Shown: positions 1-10,408 of the stretch, piece after piece
Layout of the letters: each line of letters starts with the position of its first letter
Position numbering within the stretch: the first letter of the stretch is position 1
Assembly (NCBI RefSeq): GCF_004214835.1
Contig: NZ_PIQJ01000002.1
Span: forward strand, 124,001 to 188,000
Direction: 5' to 3'
Source: Pseudidiomarina tainanensis
GTDB taxonomy: Bacteria > Pseudomonadota > Gammaproteobacteria > Enterobacterales > Alteromonadaceae
DNA length: 64,000 nucleotides
Translations under genes and position numbers: made by a program
Notes under the pieces: model-generated
The model's input: the letters and a program-made list of their open reading frames with translations, nothing else
Database searches by the model: none
What the model was told of the DNA's origin: nothing

Positions 1-99
1 TTGACCTGACAAATAAACCGTCGTACCAATCTTCACCGCTTGTGAGTAGGTACCAATGGCAGCGGGTGCTTTTTCTGTACTAATGATGACTTTTGACAT
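1..99 (-). CDS. ridA: RidA family protein, N-terminal 33 residues (runs off the window)
   Basis: The reverse strand from an ATG at 99 reads [20 protein letters not shown] and then [13 protein letters not shown], which is the characteristic start of RidA/YjgF enamine/imine deaminases. RidA removes reactive 2-aminoacrylate-type intermediates made by PLP enzymes, in the cytoplasm. An AGGAAG ribosome site lies a few bases upstream. The start is two bases after the spoT stop, so it is probably cotranscribed with gmk-rpoZ-spoT. Only the N-terminus is visible; the catalytic arginine region lies outside the window. Confidence 0.9.
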   Translation of the reverse strand, partial: MSKVIISTEKAPAAIGTYSQAVKIGTTVYLSGQ

Positions 100-101
100 G
101 T

Positions 102-2219
102 TTACTTCCTTAAGCGCCAAACTCGCTGCACATTCGGCATCTTCCGGATGTGGCGAATCACATCGGCGAGTTGTTTCCTATCACGCACACTAAGTGCGAT
201 ATCAATATAATAAATATTGGCGTCGAGTTCTTCCGTCTTCAGACCGTGGATATTACATCCAGTGGCTGAAATCGATGCGGTCAGTTTGGCGAGTGCACCT
301 TGGTGATTCTCAATCTCAACCCGCACTTCAGTGGTAAACTCGGCTTCGGTATTGCCTTCCCATTGCACTGGGAAATAGCGCCCCGGCTCTTCTTCATAGC
401 CGCGCACGTTCTTACATTCTTTGCGGTGTACCACAAGACCCTTGCCTGGACTCACGTGGGCAATAATGTCATCGCCTGGTATCGGTCGGCAACATTTCGC
501 AAAACTCACCAATAACCCTTCAGCACCACGAATTGCTAATGTCGTTTTCGGTTGAACGGCGGTGTCTTGTTCGTCTTTTAACTGCGAAAGTTCACCCAAT
601 AGACGTTTAGCGATGGCTATTGACATCATGTTGCCCAAACCAATTTCGCGTAATAACGACGGTAAGTCGGTAAGTTTGACTTCTTTTAGCACACGGGTGA
701 AATCGGCTTTTGGAATGTCATCATAATTGATTGGTCCAAGCGCAGCGCGCAGCAAACGTTCTCCCAACTGCTCGGCTTCACGAGTCTCCTGCCCCTTCAA
801 ATATTGACGAATCTTCGCACGCGCTTTAGCAGTAACGGCAAAATTCAACCATGCGATGTTCGGACGCGAGCCCGGTGCGGTTTTAATCTCTACCGTTTGT
901 CCGGTTTCGAGCGGCTTCGACAGTGATGACACCTTATGATTCACGCGTGCACCAATGCAGGTATTGCCAATATCTGTATGCACCGCGTAAGCAAAATCAA
1001 CCGGCGTCGCCCCCTGCGGCAATTCAATAATGCGGCCTTCTGGCGTGAAGACATAAATCTCTTCAGGGAATAATTCCGACTTCACGTTTTCGATAAACTC
1101 GAAAGCGTTACCCGTACTTTGCTGTAATTCTAATAGGCTTTGCATCCAGCGGCGGGCGCGCACTTGCGCAGTGGTGCCAGTACTTTCATCGGTTTTATAT
1201 AACCAGTGCGCGGCAACACCGCGGTCAGCCATCAGGTTCATCTCTTCAGTACGAATCTGTACTTCAACCGGAATCCCGTGTGGACCTTTTAAACTAGTGT
1301 GCAACGACTGATAGCCATTCGACTTGGGAATGGCGATGTAATCTTTGAAGCGCGTTTCAATCGGTTTATAGAGATTATGCAGTGCGCCCAATACGCGATA
1401 GCAAGTATCGAGCTCGTCGACAATCACTCGGAACGCATAAATGTCCATGACTTGTTCGAACTTCAGCTCCTTGTCTCTCATCTTTTGATAGATGCTATAC
1501 AAGTGCTTTTCACGGCCAAGCACACGCGCCTTAATACCGACGTCTTTTAAGCGCTTTTCAATTTCCGTCTGCACCCGCTCAACCAACTCCCGACGATTAC
1601 CGCGAGCTTTCTTGACTTCAGATTCGAGTAATTTCGCACGCCAAGGATGCAAGGCGTGAAAGCCCAGCAATTCCAACTCGTTTTTAATGTCGTGAATACC
1701 CAAACGGTGTGCCAGTGGCGCATAAATTTCTAGGGTTTCACGCGCAATACGGCGTTTTTTGTCGGGGCGCAAATGTCCAATCGTGCGCATATTGTGCGTA
1801 CGGTCAGCTAATTTGATCAGAATGACACGAATATCCTGCACCATCGCCATAATCATTTTGCGATAGTTTTCAGTTTGTAATTCTTCTTTGGAATCAAACT
1901 TAAGCTTGTCGAGCTTGGAGACGCCTTCTACGAGCTCAGCGACGGTTGCGCCAAACTGTTCAGCGAGATCTTCTTGGGTATATTGCGTGTCTTCAATAAC
2001 ATCATGCAGTAACGCCGCCATGATGGTTTCATGGTCAAGGCGCATATCGGCCAACAGGCCAGCAACTGCAACAGGATGGGTAATGTAGGGTTCGCCACTA
2101 TGACGTTTCTGATGTTTATGCCCATCAGCAGCTAATTTGAAGGCCGCAGAAGCTTGCTCCACCTGCTCTGGTGGTAAATACTCAGCTAACTGCTGCCTGA
2201 GGCCTTCAAACAAATACAC
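102..2219 (-). CDS. spoT: Bifunctional (p)ppGpp synthetase/hydrolase SpoT
   Basis: A 705-residue RelA/SpoT homologue that makes and degrades the alarmone (p)ppGpp. The N-terminal HD hydrolase domain shows the HD pair at residues 72-73 within LLHDVIEDT. The synthetase domain (about 235-345) has RFKD at 290-293, the charge variant typical of bifunctional SpoT/Rel enzymes rather than the EXDD of monofunctional RelA. A TGS domain (about 385-450) and a C-terminal ACT domain (about 630-705) follow. Length matches E. coli SpoT (702). It lies five bases after rpoZ and two before ridA, so gmk-rpoZ-spoT-ridA is probably one unit. E. coli has trmH-recG after spoT; here ridA takes that place. Confidence 0.97.
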   Translation of the reverse strand: MYLFEGLRQQLAEYLPPEQVEQASAAFKLAADGHKHQKRHSGEPYITHPVAVAGLLADMRLDHETIMAALLHDVIEDTQYTQEDLAEQFGATVAELVEGVSKLDKLKFDSKEELQTENYRKMIMAMVQDIRVILIKLADRTHNMRTIGHLRPDKKRRIARETLEIYAPLAHRLGIHDIKNELELLGFHALHPWRAKLLESEVKKARGNRRELVERVQTEIEKRLKDVGIKARVLGREKHLYSIYQKMRDKELKFEQVMDIYAFRVIVDELDTCYRVLGALHNLYKPIETRFKDYIAIPKSNGYQSLHTSLKGPHGIPVEVQIRTEEMNLMADRGVAAHWLYKTDESTGTTAQVRARRWMQSLLELQQSTGNAFEFIENVKSELFPEEIYVFTPEGRIIELPQGATPVDFAYAVHTDIGNTCIGARVNHKVSSLSKPLETGQTVEIKTAPGSRPNIAWLNFAVTAKARAKIRQYLKGQETREAEQLGERLLRAALGPINYDDIPKADFTRVLKEVKLTDLPSLLREIGLGNMMSIAIAKRLLGELSQLKDEQDTAVQPKTTLAIRGAEGLLVSFAKCCRPIPGDDIIAHVSPGKGLVVHRKECKNVRGYEEEPGRYFPVQWEGNTEAEFTTEVRVEIENHQGALAKLTASISATGCNIHGLKTEELDANIYYIDIALSVRDRKQLADVIRHIRKMPNVQRVWRLRK

Positions 2220-2224
2220 CCGAT

Positions 2225-2500
2225 TTACTCAAGCCCACGGATTGCATCAACCGCTGCCATTTCTTCGGCATCTTTTTGCGCCATTTCAGTACGCTCTTCA
2301 GCGTCTAAGCGCTTCGCGTCGATATGGCCGCCTTCAATTTCGCGTAAAGCGACGACGGTTGATTTTTCATTGTTTTTCCAAGGAACCAATGCATCTTTGC
2401 CTTGGGTTGCCAATTGACGGGCACGACGTGCTGCTACAAGCACTAAATCGAATCGGTTGCCAATACGGTCAACAGCATCTTCTACGGTTACGCGAGCCAT
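2225..2500 (-). CDS. rpoZ: RNA polymerase omega subunit
   Basis: A 91-residue omega subunit that assists assembly of beta-prime into RNA polymerase and forms part of the ppGpp site 1 in proteobacteria. The start at 2500 gives the canonical [20 protein letters not shown]; it is preceded by TGGAGTAAAC as ribosome site. An in-frame upstream ATG at 2521 would add seven residues not seen in the family, so I reject it. The gene sits between gmk and spoT as in many gammaproteobacteria. Confidence 0.97.
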   Translation of the reverse strand: MARVTVEDAVDRIGNRFDLVLVAARRARQLATQGKDALVPWKNNEKSTVVALREIEGGHIDAKRLDAEERTEMAQKDAEEMAAVDAIRGLE

Positions 2501-2544
2501 GTTTACTCCAACTATGTGCAAAACGGGTCAGGAATTATACGGAT

Positions 2545-3186
2545 TTACCCGCCATTCGCCAAGAGATCTTTGAGTTTAGCGGCATGCCGCACTTGTTGTA
2601 ATGCTACCTTAAGGCGTTGTGCAAACACAATATGCTCTAATTGTGCCAACGTTTGGTCAAATTTATCATTGACCAGCAAGTAATCAAACTCATGATAATG
2701 CGACATTTCTGCATGCGCTTTTTCCATGCGTGAACGAATCACTTCGTCACTATCTTGGCCACGACTACGCAAGCGTTCTTCGAGTATTTCAAGGCTTGGC
2801 GGTACAATGAAAATAGATTGCGCCTGTGCGTGGGCCTCACGCACTTGTCGTGCTCCCTGCCAATCAATATCCAAAAACACGTCAATGCCTTGCGCCAAGG
2901 TTTGTTCAATGTAACTTCGCGACGTGCCGTAATAATTACCGAAAACATGTGCCCATTCATAAAAATCATTTTTGTCGATTTTTTCTTTGAACTGGGTTTC
3001 AGTCAGGAAATGATAGTGCACACCATCAATTTCACCCGGCCGTGGCGCCCGAGTTGTGCACGATACCGACACCTGCATACTCTCTTCAGTGTGGCGCGCA
3101 AGCAAAGCACGGATTAAACTGGATTTACCTGCACCACTTGGTGCAGCCAAAATAAATAAATTGCCGGTAGCGATTGGTGTTGTCAT
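2545..3186 (-). CDS. gmk: Guanylate kinase
   Basis: A 213-residue enzyme that phosphorylates GMP to GDP with ATP, essential for GTP and dGTP supply. The P-loop APSGAGKSS is at residues 15-23, and the GMP-binding region carries [13 protein letters not shown] followed by GVHYHFL. The [10 protein letters not shown] segment is also typical. Length is close to the usual 207. It is the first gene of the gmk-rpoZ-spoT run, 44 bases before rpoZ, so nucleotide supply and the alarmone system share transcription, as is common in this class. Confidence 0.97.
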   Translation of the reverse strand: MTTPIATGNLFILAAPSGAGKSSLIRALLARHTEESMQVSVSCTTRAPRPGEIDGVHYHFLTETQFKEKIDKNDFYEWAHVFGNYYGTSRSYIEQTLAQGIDVFLDIDWQGARQVREAHAQAQSIFIVPPSLEILEERLRSRGQDSDEVIRSRMEKAHAEMSHYHEFDYLLVNDKFDQTLAQLEHIVFAQRLKVALQQVRHAAKLKDLLANGG

Positions 3187-3267
3187 GAATACTTACATTG
3201 ATCGGCTTGCTAATAACGGCAAAGCATAGCATGTTGCATAGTAAAATAACTAGAGCGGAGAGCTGAG

Positions 3268-3861
3268 ATGACAACCGGATGGATTATTATCATTGTTGCA
3301 GTATTACTGTTGGTGTACCTGATTGGTATTTACAACAAACTCGTACGTTTAAAGAATCAATTTGAAAATGCCTTTGCGCAAATGGAAGTGCAACTCAAGC
3401 GGCGTTACGACTTGATACCTAATCTTGTTGAAACCGCAAAAGCTTATCTCAGCCACGAGCGCGAAACACTCGAAGCCGTGATTTCGGCGCGTAATCAGGC
3501 TGCCGCAGCGTTACCACAAGCCGCCAAAGACCCAACCAATGCCGGTGCGATGCAGCAACTTGGTGGCGCCGAATCAGCCTTAGGCAGTGCGCTAGGCCGT
3601 TTAAATGTGGTGATGGAAGCCTATCCGGATTTAAAAGCGAACCAAAACATGATGCAGGTAAGTGAAGAACTCACCAGCACAGAAAATCGCGTCGCGTTTT
3701 CTCGCCAAGCATTTAATGATGCGGTGATGACTTACAATACCTATCGTCAATCATTCCCACCGGTGATGTTTGCGAGCTTCTTTGGTCATAGCAAAGATGC
3801 CAACTTATTGGAGTTTGCTGACAGCGCGGAAATACAAGCTGCGCCAAAAGTTAACTTTTAA
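3268..3861 (+). CDS. LemA family membrane protein
   Basis: A 197-residue LemA family protein. One N-terminal membrane helix (about 4-22) is followed by the family's helical domain with the hallmark RRYDLIPNLVET near residues 46-57 and the C-terminal SFPPVMFASFFG. It starts after an AGAGCGGAGAG ribosome site. LemA proteins have no firmly assigned biochemical role. They often stand beside membrane metalloproteases, and here an M48 protease begins 26 bases downstream, so a joint role in envelope protein turnover is a reasonable inference. Confidence 0.92.
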   Translation: MTTGWIIIIVAVLLLVYLIGIYNKLVRLKNQFENAFAQMEVQLKRRYDLIPNLVETAKAYLSHERETLEAVISARNQAAAALPQAAKDPTNAGAMQQLGGAESALGSALGRLNVVMEAYPDLKANQNMMQVSEELTSTENRVAFSRQAFNDAVMTYNTYRQSFPPVMFASFFGHSKDANLLEFADSAEIQAAPKVNF

Positions 3862-3887
3862 TTTGTGTCACTCGCTGGAAGATTACG

Positions 3888-5552
3888 ATGGTTAATTTCT
3901 TCGAACATCAGCAGCAGGCTAAACGCAATACAGGCCTGCTGGTGGTGCTGTTTTTTCTCGCGTTCACCCTAATCATTGGCTTTGTTGCCGTCGTAACCGC
4001 CGCTGTCTTTGGCGGTATTGCAGTGCAACAAAACGGGGATTATCAATTTAGTTGGCAACCCATTGCTTGGGTGGTGCTGATTGTTGGTGGCGGTATTCTC
4101 ACGGCAATGTTAGTGAAGTGGTTGAGCCTGAAGCCCGGTGGTCACGTGGTTGCTGAAAGTTTAGGCGGCGTTCGCATTGAACCGAATAGTACTGACCCAC
4201 TGGAGCGCAGAATTCTTAACGTTGTTGAAGAAATGGCTATCGCTGCCAATATGCCTGTGCCGGCGGTTTATTTGTTGCCCAACGAATCGAATATCAACGC
4301 ATTCGCGGCAGGATATGAAAGTAAAGACGCCGTGATTGGCTTAACCCGCGGTGCGGTTGAAACCTTTTCGCGCGAGCAACTTCAGGCCGTTGTTGCACAT
4401 GAGTTTAGCCACATTCTCAACGGCGACATGCGCTTGAATATTCGTTTAATCGCCGCGCTTGCAGGGATTTTACTGATTGCACATGTCGGACGAATGTTTT
4501 TGCACTCAGCGCGCTTTAGTACATCGCGACGCCGTGGCAACGGCAATGCACTACCACTTATCGGCTTGGCCTTGTTCATTATTGGCTATATTGGCGTGTT
4601 CTTCGGCAACATCATCAAAGCAGCCGTGAGTCGTCAACGCGAATATCTCGCTGATGCTGCCGCTGTGCAGTTTACCCGTAATCCGGAGGCCTTATCCGGC
4701 GCCCTACAACAAATCGGTGCCCGCGAGTACGGAAGTAAGATTGGTCACGCCAATGCCGATGAAACCGCACACTTATTTTTCGGCCAAGCATTAAGCTCGT
4801 GGTTTACCCTCATGGCAACACATCCGCCGTTAGATAAACGTATTAAGCGAATTCAGCCGAATTGGAATGGGCGCTACCCAAAACCGAAAAAGGCCATGGT
4901 GCAATCGGTGGCGGAGCAGCAAGCCAGTCAGCCACAACCAACGGCTTTGAATCGCTTAGCGATGCTGGCGCTACCGGCGTTACTGCTAGAGCGGGTGCGT
5001 TCACCACAACAAGCACCGCAATTTATTCGCGATATGTTAGTGGGTCAATTGCTTGGCGAAGAGCAACCCCAATTAGAAACACTCAATGCTGCGCAACAAC
5101 TGGCGCTGGTTGAGCTTGCGATTCCAGCGTTGCGGGTTGCCAAAGATTCAGACCGACTCGGGCTGTTGCGCGATCTTGAGCAGCTTGAACACAGCAATGA
5201 TTTATTTCACTGGTGCTTGTATCAATTGTTAGCGCGGCAATTAATCGAATCGAAACGCTTCAAGGTGAAATTAGATAATGCTGAAGCATTTGCGGCAACA
5301 GTGGTTGCGCTTAAACGTGCCGAAGCACAACAACCGTTGAATTTGGCACAACTTGAGCAGGCTTTAAACACCTGCAAGAGCTGGTCGCCAAAAGCCAAAC
5401 AACCTTTAGTACAAAAGTGGGTTGAAACGGTCACTTCTGACCAGCATATCTCAGATACCGAACGCAAATTAGTCGCCACGCTGTGTGCTTGTATCGAAGA
5501 GCCACTACCGGATGAGATGCTGACGAATTCTGCATCGTCAAATTTTGCATAA
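3888..5552 (+). CDS. M48 family membrane metallopeptidase (HtpX-like) with C-terminal extension
   Basis: A 554-residue integral membrane zinc protease. Membrane segments lie near 17-40, 61-78, 187-205 and 223-245. The zinc motif HEFSH is at 171-175 and the probable third ligand is E252 in SRQREYLADA, the usual M48 arrangement. HtpX itself has about 290 residues, so the roughly 240 residues after THPPLDKRI form an extension rich in Gln, Leu and Ala with no domain I recognise. Paired with lemA upstream, it probably degrades misfolded membrane or envelope proteins. The active-site residues all look intact. Confidence 0.9.
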   Translation: MVNFFEHQQQAKRNTGLLVVLFFLAFTLIIGFVAVVTAAVFGGIAVQQNGDYQFSWQPIAWVVLIVGGGILTAMLVKWLSLKPGGHVVAESLGGVRIEPNSTDPLERRILNVVEEMAIAANMPVPAVYLLPNESNINAFAAGYESKDAVIGLTRGAVETFSREQLQAVVAHEFSHILNGDMRLNIRLIAALAGILLIAHVGRMFLHSARFSTSRRRGNGNALPLIGLALFIIGYIGVFFGNIIKAAVSRQREYLADAAAVQFTRNPEALSGALQQIGAREYGSKIGHANADETAHLFFGQALSSWFTLMATHPPLDKRIKRIQPNWNGRYPKPKKAMVQSVAEQQASQPQPTALNRLAMLALPALLLERVRSPQQAPQFIRDMLVGQLLGEEQPQLETLNAAQQLALVELAIPALRVAKDSDRLGLLRDLEQLEHSNDLFHWCLYQLLARQLIESKRFKVKLDNAEAFAATVVALKRAEAQQPLNLAQLEQALNTCKSWSPKAKQPLVQKWVETVTSDQHISDTERKLVATLCACIEEPLPDEMLTNSASSNFA

Positions 5553-5625
5553 TTTGTAAAAGTCACGCGATCAATTTCTCCGGCATTTGCGTATTCCCCG
5601 TACCAGACTGATTTAAGGAGTTATC

Positions 5626-6729
5626 ATGTCGACGGATTTATCCCCTTTATTGCAACCTTTTTCATGTAAATCTCTTCAGCTTCGTAATCGCGTTGCGATG
5701 GCGCCAATGACCCGTAGCTTTTCGCCCGGTAACGTACCGAACGATGCGGTGGTCAAATACTACCAACGTCGTGCTGAAGGTGAAGTTGGCTTAATCATTA
5801 CCGAAGGTGTAGAAATCAATCACCCGGGTGCAAGTGGCTTCCCCAATGTACCGAAAATTTATGGTGAAGCGATGACCGAATGGCGCCGCGTCGTTGATGC
5901 GGTGCATGCCGCTGGTGGCCAAATTATTCCACAGTTGTGGCATGTGGGTGCCGTACGTAAACCAGAAACTGACGATGCAGCGCCAGCTTACAGCCCGTCA
6001 GGTTTGTTTGGACCCGGCAAACCAAGTGGTGTCGCCATGACCAAGGATGACATCAACGATGTGATTCAAGCATTCGCTGAGTCAGCCAAGCAATCAAAAG
6101 AAGCCGGTTTCGATGGGGTAGAAATTCATGGTGCCCACGGCTATTTGATTGATCAATTCTTATGGGAAGGCACGAATATTCGAGAAGACGAATACGGTGG
6201 TTCGCTGGAAAATCGTGCTCGCTTTGCCTGCGAAATTGTCAAAGCCGTTCGCGCCGCAGTTGGTGAGGATTTCGCAATTGTCTTTCGTTTTTCGCAGTGG
6301 AAACAGCAAGCTTACGAGGCCAAACTTGCGGAAACTCCTGAACAGCTCAAGCAGCTTCTCGATTTACTCGTTGCTGCTGGTGTTGATGTTTTCCACGCTT
6401 CAACGCGACGCTTTTGGGAGCCTGAGTTCGAAGGTTCCGATTTAAACCTTGCCGGCTGGACGCAGAAACTAACCGGAAAACCGACCATTTCAGTCGGCAG
6501 TGTTGGTTTAACCGAAGACTTTATAAGCGGCACCTTTGCCTCAGATAAACCAGCAGTAGAAAAATCCGGCATTGACGAGTTAGTCAAACGCATGGGCAAC
6601 CATGAGTTTGAGCTTATCGCCGTCGGCCGTGCGTTATTGCAAGATCCGTACTGGCTACAAAAAATGCGTGATGGCAAAGAAGACGAAATTAAAGCGTTCA
6701 GCAAGGCCTCGCTGAAAGAGTTGGTGTAA
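5626..6729 (+). CDS. Old Yellow Enzyme family NADH:flavin oxidoreductase (ene-reductase)
   Basis: A 367-residue FMN TIM-barrel oxidoreductase. The N-terminal LRNRVAMAPMTRSF is the family flavin-binding start, and EIHGAHGYLIDQFLWEGTN carries the substrate-anion-binding H168/H171 pair plus Y173. QLWHVG at 103-108 is also conserved. Members reduce activated C=C bonds of enones or nitro compounds with NAD(P)H; the physiological substrate cannot be read from sequence. An AAGGAG ribosome site precedes the start. The photolyase gene begins six bases after its stop, so the two are probably cotranscribed, which may link them in light or redox stress (inference). Confidence 0.93.
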   Translation: MSTDLSPLLQPFSCKSLQLRNRVAMAPMTRSFSPGNVPNDAVVKYYQRRAEGEVGLIITEGVEINHPGASGFPNVPKIYGEAMTEWRRVVDAVHAAGGQIIPQLWHVGAVRKPETDDAAPAYSPSGLFGPGKPSGVAMTKDDINDVIQAFAESAKQSKEAGFDGVEIHGAHGYLIDQFLWEGTNIREDEYGGSLENRARFACEIVKAVRAAVGEDFAIVFRFSQWKQQAYEAKLAETPEQLKQLLDLLVAAGVDVFHASTRRFWEPEFEGSDLNLAGWTQKLTGKPTISVGSVGLTEDFISGTFASDKPAVEKSGIDELVKRMGNHEFELIAVGRALLQDPYWLQKMRDGKEDEIKAFSKASLKELV

Positions 6730-6735
6730 GTTCTG

Positions 6736-8052
6736 ATGAAGCATCGGGTGGGACTCATTTGGTTTGAGAATGACCTGCGGGTTGCCGACCACCCGTTGCT
6801 GCACCTTGCGCAACAAGAATGCCAACAACTCATTTGCTTGTACTGTGTGAATCCGAAATGGTTTCGCCCCAACCGCTATGGCTTGCGCAGTATGGGTGAA
6901 AACCGTTGGCGATTTCTGCAACAAACACTCGTTGATCTCGACCAACAACTTGCGCAACTTGGCCAGCGCTTATATGTGAGCTACGAAGCGCCTCTGGCTG
7001 CCGTTGCCAAACTTATCGGTCAGTTCGGTATCGATGTGATTTACCGTAGCCATCATTGCGGCAGCTATGAGCGCCAATACTTCGATATTGTGCGCGAGCG
7101 CTATCCATTTTTGGATTATGTGCAAACTGACAGCAATACCTTGTTTGAACGTGAACAAATTCCCGAGGTGATTGAGCAGATACCTGATAGCTTCTCGAAA
7201 TTTCGAAAGTATATTGAGAGTTCGCAGCGCCGTGCCACTATCAAAGAACCATTGGCAGCACCCTTACAGTTACCGCCACCGCCTGCATCACTGAGTTGGC
7301 CAACGTTAGTGTTGCCGACAACTGACAGTATTTTTGTCGGCGGTACCCAGGCCGGCATGAATCACGTTCGAGATTACTTCGCTGGACCACATGCCCAAAC
7401 CTATAAGCAAACTCGAAACGCTTTAGATAATTGGTCTGATTCAACCAAGTTCTCGCCGTGGTTGGCTTTTGGTGCTGTTTCACCACGCCAAATTCTTACA
7501 GCGCTAACCACACATGAACAAGAAAAAGGGGCTAATGAGAGTACCTATTGGATTTTCTTTGAGTTGCTCTGGCGTGAGTACTTTCATTGGTATGCCGCTT
7601 ATCACGACAAAAAGTTGTTCGCGGCCGACGGCATTCAACAACGCCGCCCACCAACAAGCTTTTACGCTTCACGCTTTCAAAAGTGGTGCCAAGGCAACAC
7701 ACCGTATCCGATCGTTAACGCATGCATGAATCAACTCAATGCAACGGGGTATATGTCTAATCGGGGACGCCAGCTTGTTGCCAGTTGCTTTGTCCACGAA
7801 CTCGGTTTGGATTGGCGCTATGGTGCAGCTTATTTCGAACAACAATTGATTGATTATGACGTTGCAGCCAACTGGGGCAATTGGCAATACTTAGCTGGTG
7901 TGGGTGCCGACCCGCGCGGGCATCGCTGGTTTGACTTAACTAAGCAAACCGCGATGTATGATCCACACGGCGAATTTATTCAACGTTGGCACGGCGATTC
8001 TTTTGACGGCCAACTTGATCATATTGATGCCGCTGATTGGCCCATAAGTTAA
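6736..8052 (+). CDS. DASH family cryptochrome/photolyase
   Basis: A 438-residue flavoprotein of the cryptochrome/photolyase superfamily. The N-terminal alpha/beta domain begins VGLIWFENDLRVADHPLL, and the FAD domain contains FFELLWREYFHWYA and the tail WGNWQYLAGVGADPRGHRWF followed by YDPHGEFIQRW. The latter pattern (W..WQY.AG.G.DPR..R.F, YDP.GE) is that of Cry-DASH rather than class I CPD photolyases. Cry-DASH proteins repair cyclobutane dimers in single-stranded DNA and may signal blue light. It follows the ene-reductase by six bases. The last four bases overlap the convergent hydrolase gene. Confidence 0.9.
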   Translation: MKHRVGLIWFENDLRVADHPLLHLAQQECQQLICLYCVNPKWFRPNRYGLRSMGENRWRFLQQTLVDLDQQLAQLGQRLYVSYEAPLAAVAKLIGQFGIDVIYRSHHCGSYERQYFDIVRERYPFLDYVQTDSNTLFEREQIPEVIEQIPDSFSKFRKYIESSQRRATIKEPLAAPLQLPPPPASLSWPTLVLPTTDSIFVGGTQAGMNHVRDYFAGPHAQTYKQTRNALDNWSDSTKFSPWLAFGAVSPRQILTALTTHEQEKGANESTYWIFFELLWREYFHWYAAYHDKKLFAADGIQQRRPPTSFYASRFQKWCQGNTPYPIVNACMNQLNATGYMSNRGRQLVASCFVHELGLDWRYGAAYFEQQLIDYDVAANWGNWQYLAGVGADPRGHRWFDLTKQTAMYDPHGEFIQRWHGDSFDGQLDHIDAADWPIS

Positions 8053-9017
8053 CGGCGGCGTTGCAACCACGGATACAAATGCTCGTGCATTTTAGGATCC
8101 ATAATTGCCATCAAGAAATGGTGGCGTTCCGGAATTTCTCGTACCGTGACATAGCGTGATTCCAGCGGCTTAAAGTATTCAAATGGCGCAACCGAATCGA
8201 CGTTACTGGCAAGAATCAATGTAGGTACCTTTACCGGTGGTAGCACTTGATGCAAATCAAGCGACGCTGGGTCGATATTTCGTTTCATCAAGGTATTTTT
8301 CACACCCTCACGAATTGACTCTTCAGATACGATTTTGCTGGTTTGCTCATGAGTGATTTTACTCACCTCGTACACTGCGTCCTCAAACTGACGCATTGGT
8401 GCCAGTAACACCAAACCACTGATATCGTTGCGCTGACGAGCCACATGTACAGCCGCTAATGCGCCCATGGAAAAACCTGTGATGAATAAAGGGTGCGGGC
8501 GCTCGCGTGCCGGTAACGAATTAATTAGCGTAGTAATCATTTCGACATCATCAACCGCAAACCCTGGTTGTTCATGTGTTGAACCACCATGACCTTTCAA
8601 GTCGGGAATCACAACATGAAACCCGAGGAAGCGATAGTAATCGGCTAAGAAAAACATGGTTTCTTTTGAGCCACCGTAACCATGCAGCATGATCATGGTG
8701 CCACGACGTGCTTCTGGAATTTGCTGACGGTTGAGGGTTAATTTGTATTCTTGCGTCTGTGTTTCGCCCACTGCAGTGAACTCAAAAACACGTGAATCAG
8801 AGTCGGTTATCGGTGCCGCATACAAGTATTCCGTACAGCCGCCAAGATATGGCATGCAAAACTGACGTTGTTCACCACCAAGCTCGACAATAAGCTCAGG
8901 CATGTTAGCCGGGATCCCGATCGGCTCAACACGATTCGACAATTTGTGCTCTACATAGGTAGCGCACCCTTGCAGCAGAGCTACAGCAACTAGTCCAAAA
9001 CACAGCTTGCGATACAT
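8049..9017 (-). CDS. Alpha/beta hydrolase lipoprotein
   Basis: A 322-residue serine hydrolase with a lipoprotein signal peptide (LLQGC, lipidated Cys18). The fold is marked by the oxyanion motif MLHGYGGSKE (110-119), the nucleophile elbow GFSMG (Ser183), the acid in LASNVDSVAP and the histidine in ERHHFLMAI. It is therefore probably an envelope esterase, thioesterase or lysophospholipase; the substrate is unknown. Its 3' end overlaps the cryptochrome gene by four bases in convergent orientation. Its 5' leader can fold over the start codon (see the inverted repeat at 9016-9064). Confidence 0.88.
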   Translation of the reverse strand: MYRKLCFGLVAVALLQGCATYVEHKLSNRVEPIGIPANMPELIVELGGEQRQFCMPYLGGCTEYLYAAPITDSDSRVFEFTAVGETQTQEYKLTLNRQQIPEARRGTMIMLHGYGGSKETMFFLADYYRFLGFHVVIPDLKGHGGSTHEQPGFAVDDVEMITTLINSLPARERPHPLFITGFSMGALAAVHVARQRNDISGLVLLAPMRQFEDAVYEVSKITHEQTSKIVSEESIREGVKNTLMKRNIDPASLDLHQVLPPVKVPTLILASNVDSVAPFEYFKPLESRYVTVREIPERHHFLMAIMDPKMHEHLYPWLQRRR

Positions 9018-9064
9018 CGGGGATCCTCAACATGTTTATCTGACATTTGACATAAGTCCCCGAT
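9016..9064 (-). promoter_or_regulatory. Leader inverted repeat covering the start codon of the hydrolase gene
   Basis: On the minus strand ATCGGGGA (9064-9057) can pair perfectly with TCCCCGAT (9023-9016). The second arm occupies the spacer between the GAGGA ribosome site and the start codon and includes its first two bases. A stem with a 33-base loop could hide the start. The arms are seen directly; a regulatory role is inference. Confidence 0.4.
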
Positions 9065-9110
9065 AATATCACTTCTTAACGTAACGCCAACAGTCTTTAC
9101 GTTTCGTTAT

Positions 9111-10391
9111 TTACGCCAAAGCTTGCGCAAGATCCGCGATGATGTCGTCAACGTGCTCGATACCTACACATAAACGAAGAGCTTCCGGCTTCACGCCCAC
9201 TTTAACCTGTTCATCTGCGGATAACTGCCGATGGGTGGTCGATGCCGGATGACATGCAAGTGATTTTGCATCACCGATGTTCACTAGCCGCTTGAATAGC
9301 TTCAGCTTGTCATAGAATCGAACGCCAGCTTCATAGCCACCTTTCACACCAAAAGTGAGCAACGAGGCCGGTAGGCCACCTTTAATAATCTGCTGCGCAA
9401 GCGCGTAGTTCGGGTGTTCTGGGGTTCCCGCATAATTTACCCATGCAACTTGCGGGTGTTGTTGAAGATACTCGACCACTTTCTTCGCATTCTCACAGTG
9501 GCGTTCAATACGTAACTCAAGTGTTTCGAGCCCCTGTAAGATTAAAAAGGCATTAAACGGCGATAAAGCCGCACCAGTGTTACGTAACGCGACGGTGCGA
9601 GCTCGTGCAATAAACGCCGCTGCTTCAAATGCTTCGTTATACACCACGCCATGATAGGCCGGCTCGGGTTGCGAAAACTGTGCAAATTTGTCGCTGTGCT
9701 TCACCCAATCAAAATTACCGCCATCAATAATAATGCCGCCGATAGTGGTGCCATGCCCGCCGATATATTTGGTGAGTGAATGCACAACAATATGAGCGCC
9801 AAGCGCGATGGGTTGACACAAAATAGGTGTGGCTACCGTGTTATCAACCACCAACGGTACACCATGTTTGTTAGCAATTGCTGCCAAGCGCGGAATATCC
9901 GCAATATTACCAGCAGGATTACCGATACTTTCGCAATAAAGCGCTTTGGTATTGGCATCAATGAGTCGCTCAAGCGCTTCGGGGCTGTCATCTTCAGCAA
10001 AGCGTACATCAATGCCAAGCGCGGGCAACTGGTGCGCAAATAATGTATAGGTGCCACCATAGATTTGTGGGGTGGTGACGATGTTGTCACCGTGCTTCGC
10101 TAAAGTCAGCAGCGTGTAATGAATGGCTGCCATACCAGAGGCTACTGCCAACCCGGCTATACCCCCTTCAAGGGCTGCTATACGTTGCTCGAGCACATCA
10201 TTGGTTGGATTCATGATACGTGAATAAATATTACCAGGCACGGCTAAATCGAATAAATCAGCGCCGTGCTGGGCGCTATCAAATGCATATGCAGCAGTTT
10301 GATAAATCGGTACAGCAACTGACTTTGTGGTTGGATCCGTGTCATAGCCATGATGAATTGCTAGCGTTGCTGGATGGTAATTCGCAGTCAT
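9111..10391 (-). CDS. metY: O-acetylhomoserine aminocarboxypropyltransferase (sulfhydrylase)
   Basis: A 426-residue PLP enzyme of the Cys/Met metabolism family. It condenses O-acetyl-L-homoserine with sulfide to give homocysteine, the direct sulfhydrylation route. The PLP lysine is K208 in [26 protein letters not shown] (56-68) is the phosphate-binding segment. The length of about 425 residues separates MetY from the shorter MetB/MetC/MetZ enzymes (about 390). It stands 77 bases downstream of hom on the same strand but has its own tandem MetJ-type operator. metX-hom upstream supply its substrate. Confidence 0.94.
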   Translation of the reverse strand: MTANYHPATLAIHHGYDTDPTTKSVAVPIYQTAAYAFDSAQHGADLFDLAVPGNIYSRIMNPTNDVLEQRIAALEGGIAGLAVASGMAAIHYTLLTLAKHGDNIVTTPQIYGGTYTLFAHQLPALGIDVRFAEDDSPEALERLIDANTKALYCESIGNPAGNIADIPRLAAIANKHGVPLVVDNTVATPILCQPIALGAHIVVHSLTKYIGGHGTTIGGIIIDGGNFDWVKHSDKFAQFSQPEPAYHGVVYNEAFEAAAFIARARTVALRNTGAALSPFNAFLILQGLETLELRIERHCENAKKVVEYLQQHPQVAWVNYAGTPEHPNYALAQQIIKGGLPASLLTFGVKGGYEAGVRFYDKLKLFKRLVNIGDAKSLACHPASTTHRQLSADEQVKVGVKPEALRLCVGIEHVDDIIADLAQALA

Positions 10392-10408
10392 ATCAGCCTC
10401 AATTAAAT

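Noticed and set aside
2137-2601. 154-residue frame crossing the spoT-rpoZ-gmk region on the plus strand
   Set aside because: It is antisense to three conserved genes and has no family resemblance.
6312-6872. 186-residue open frame antisense to the ene-reductase gene
   Set aside because: It lies wholly within well-supported genes, has a compositional Ser/Arg bias typical of antisense frames and no homology I recognise.
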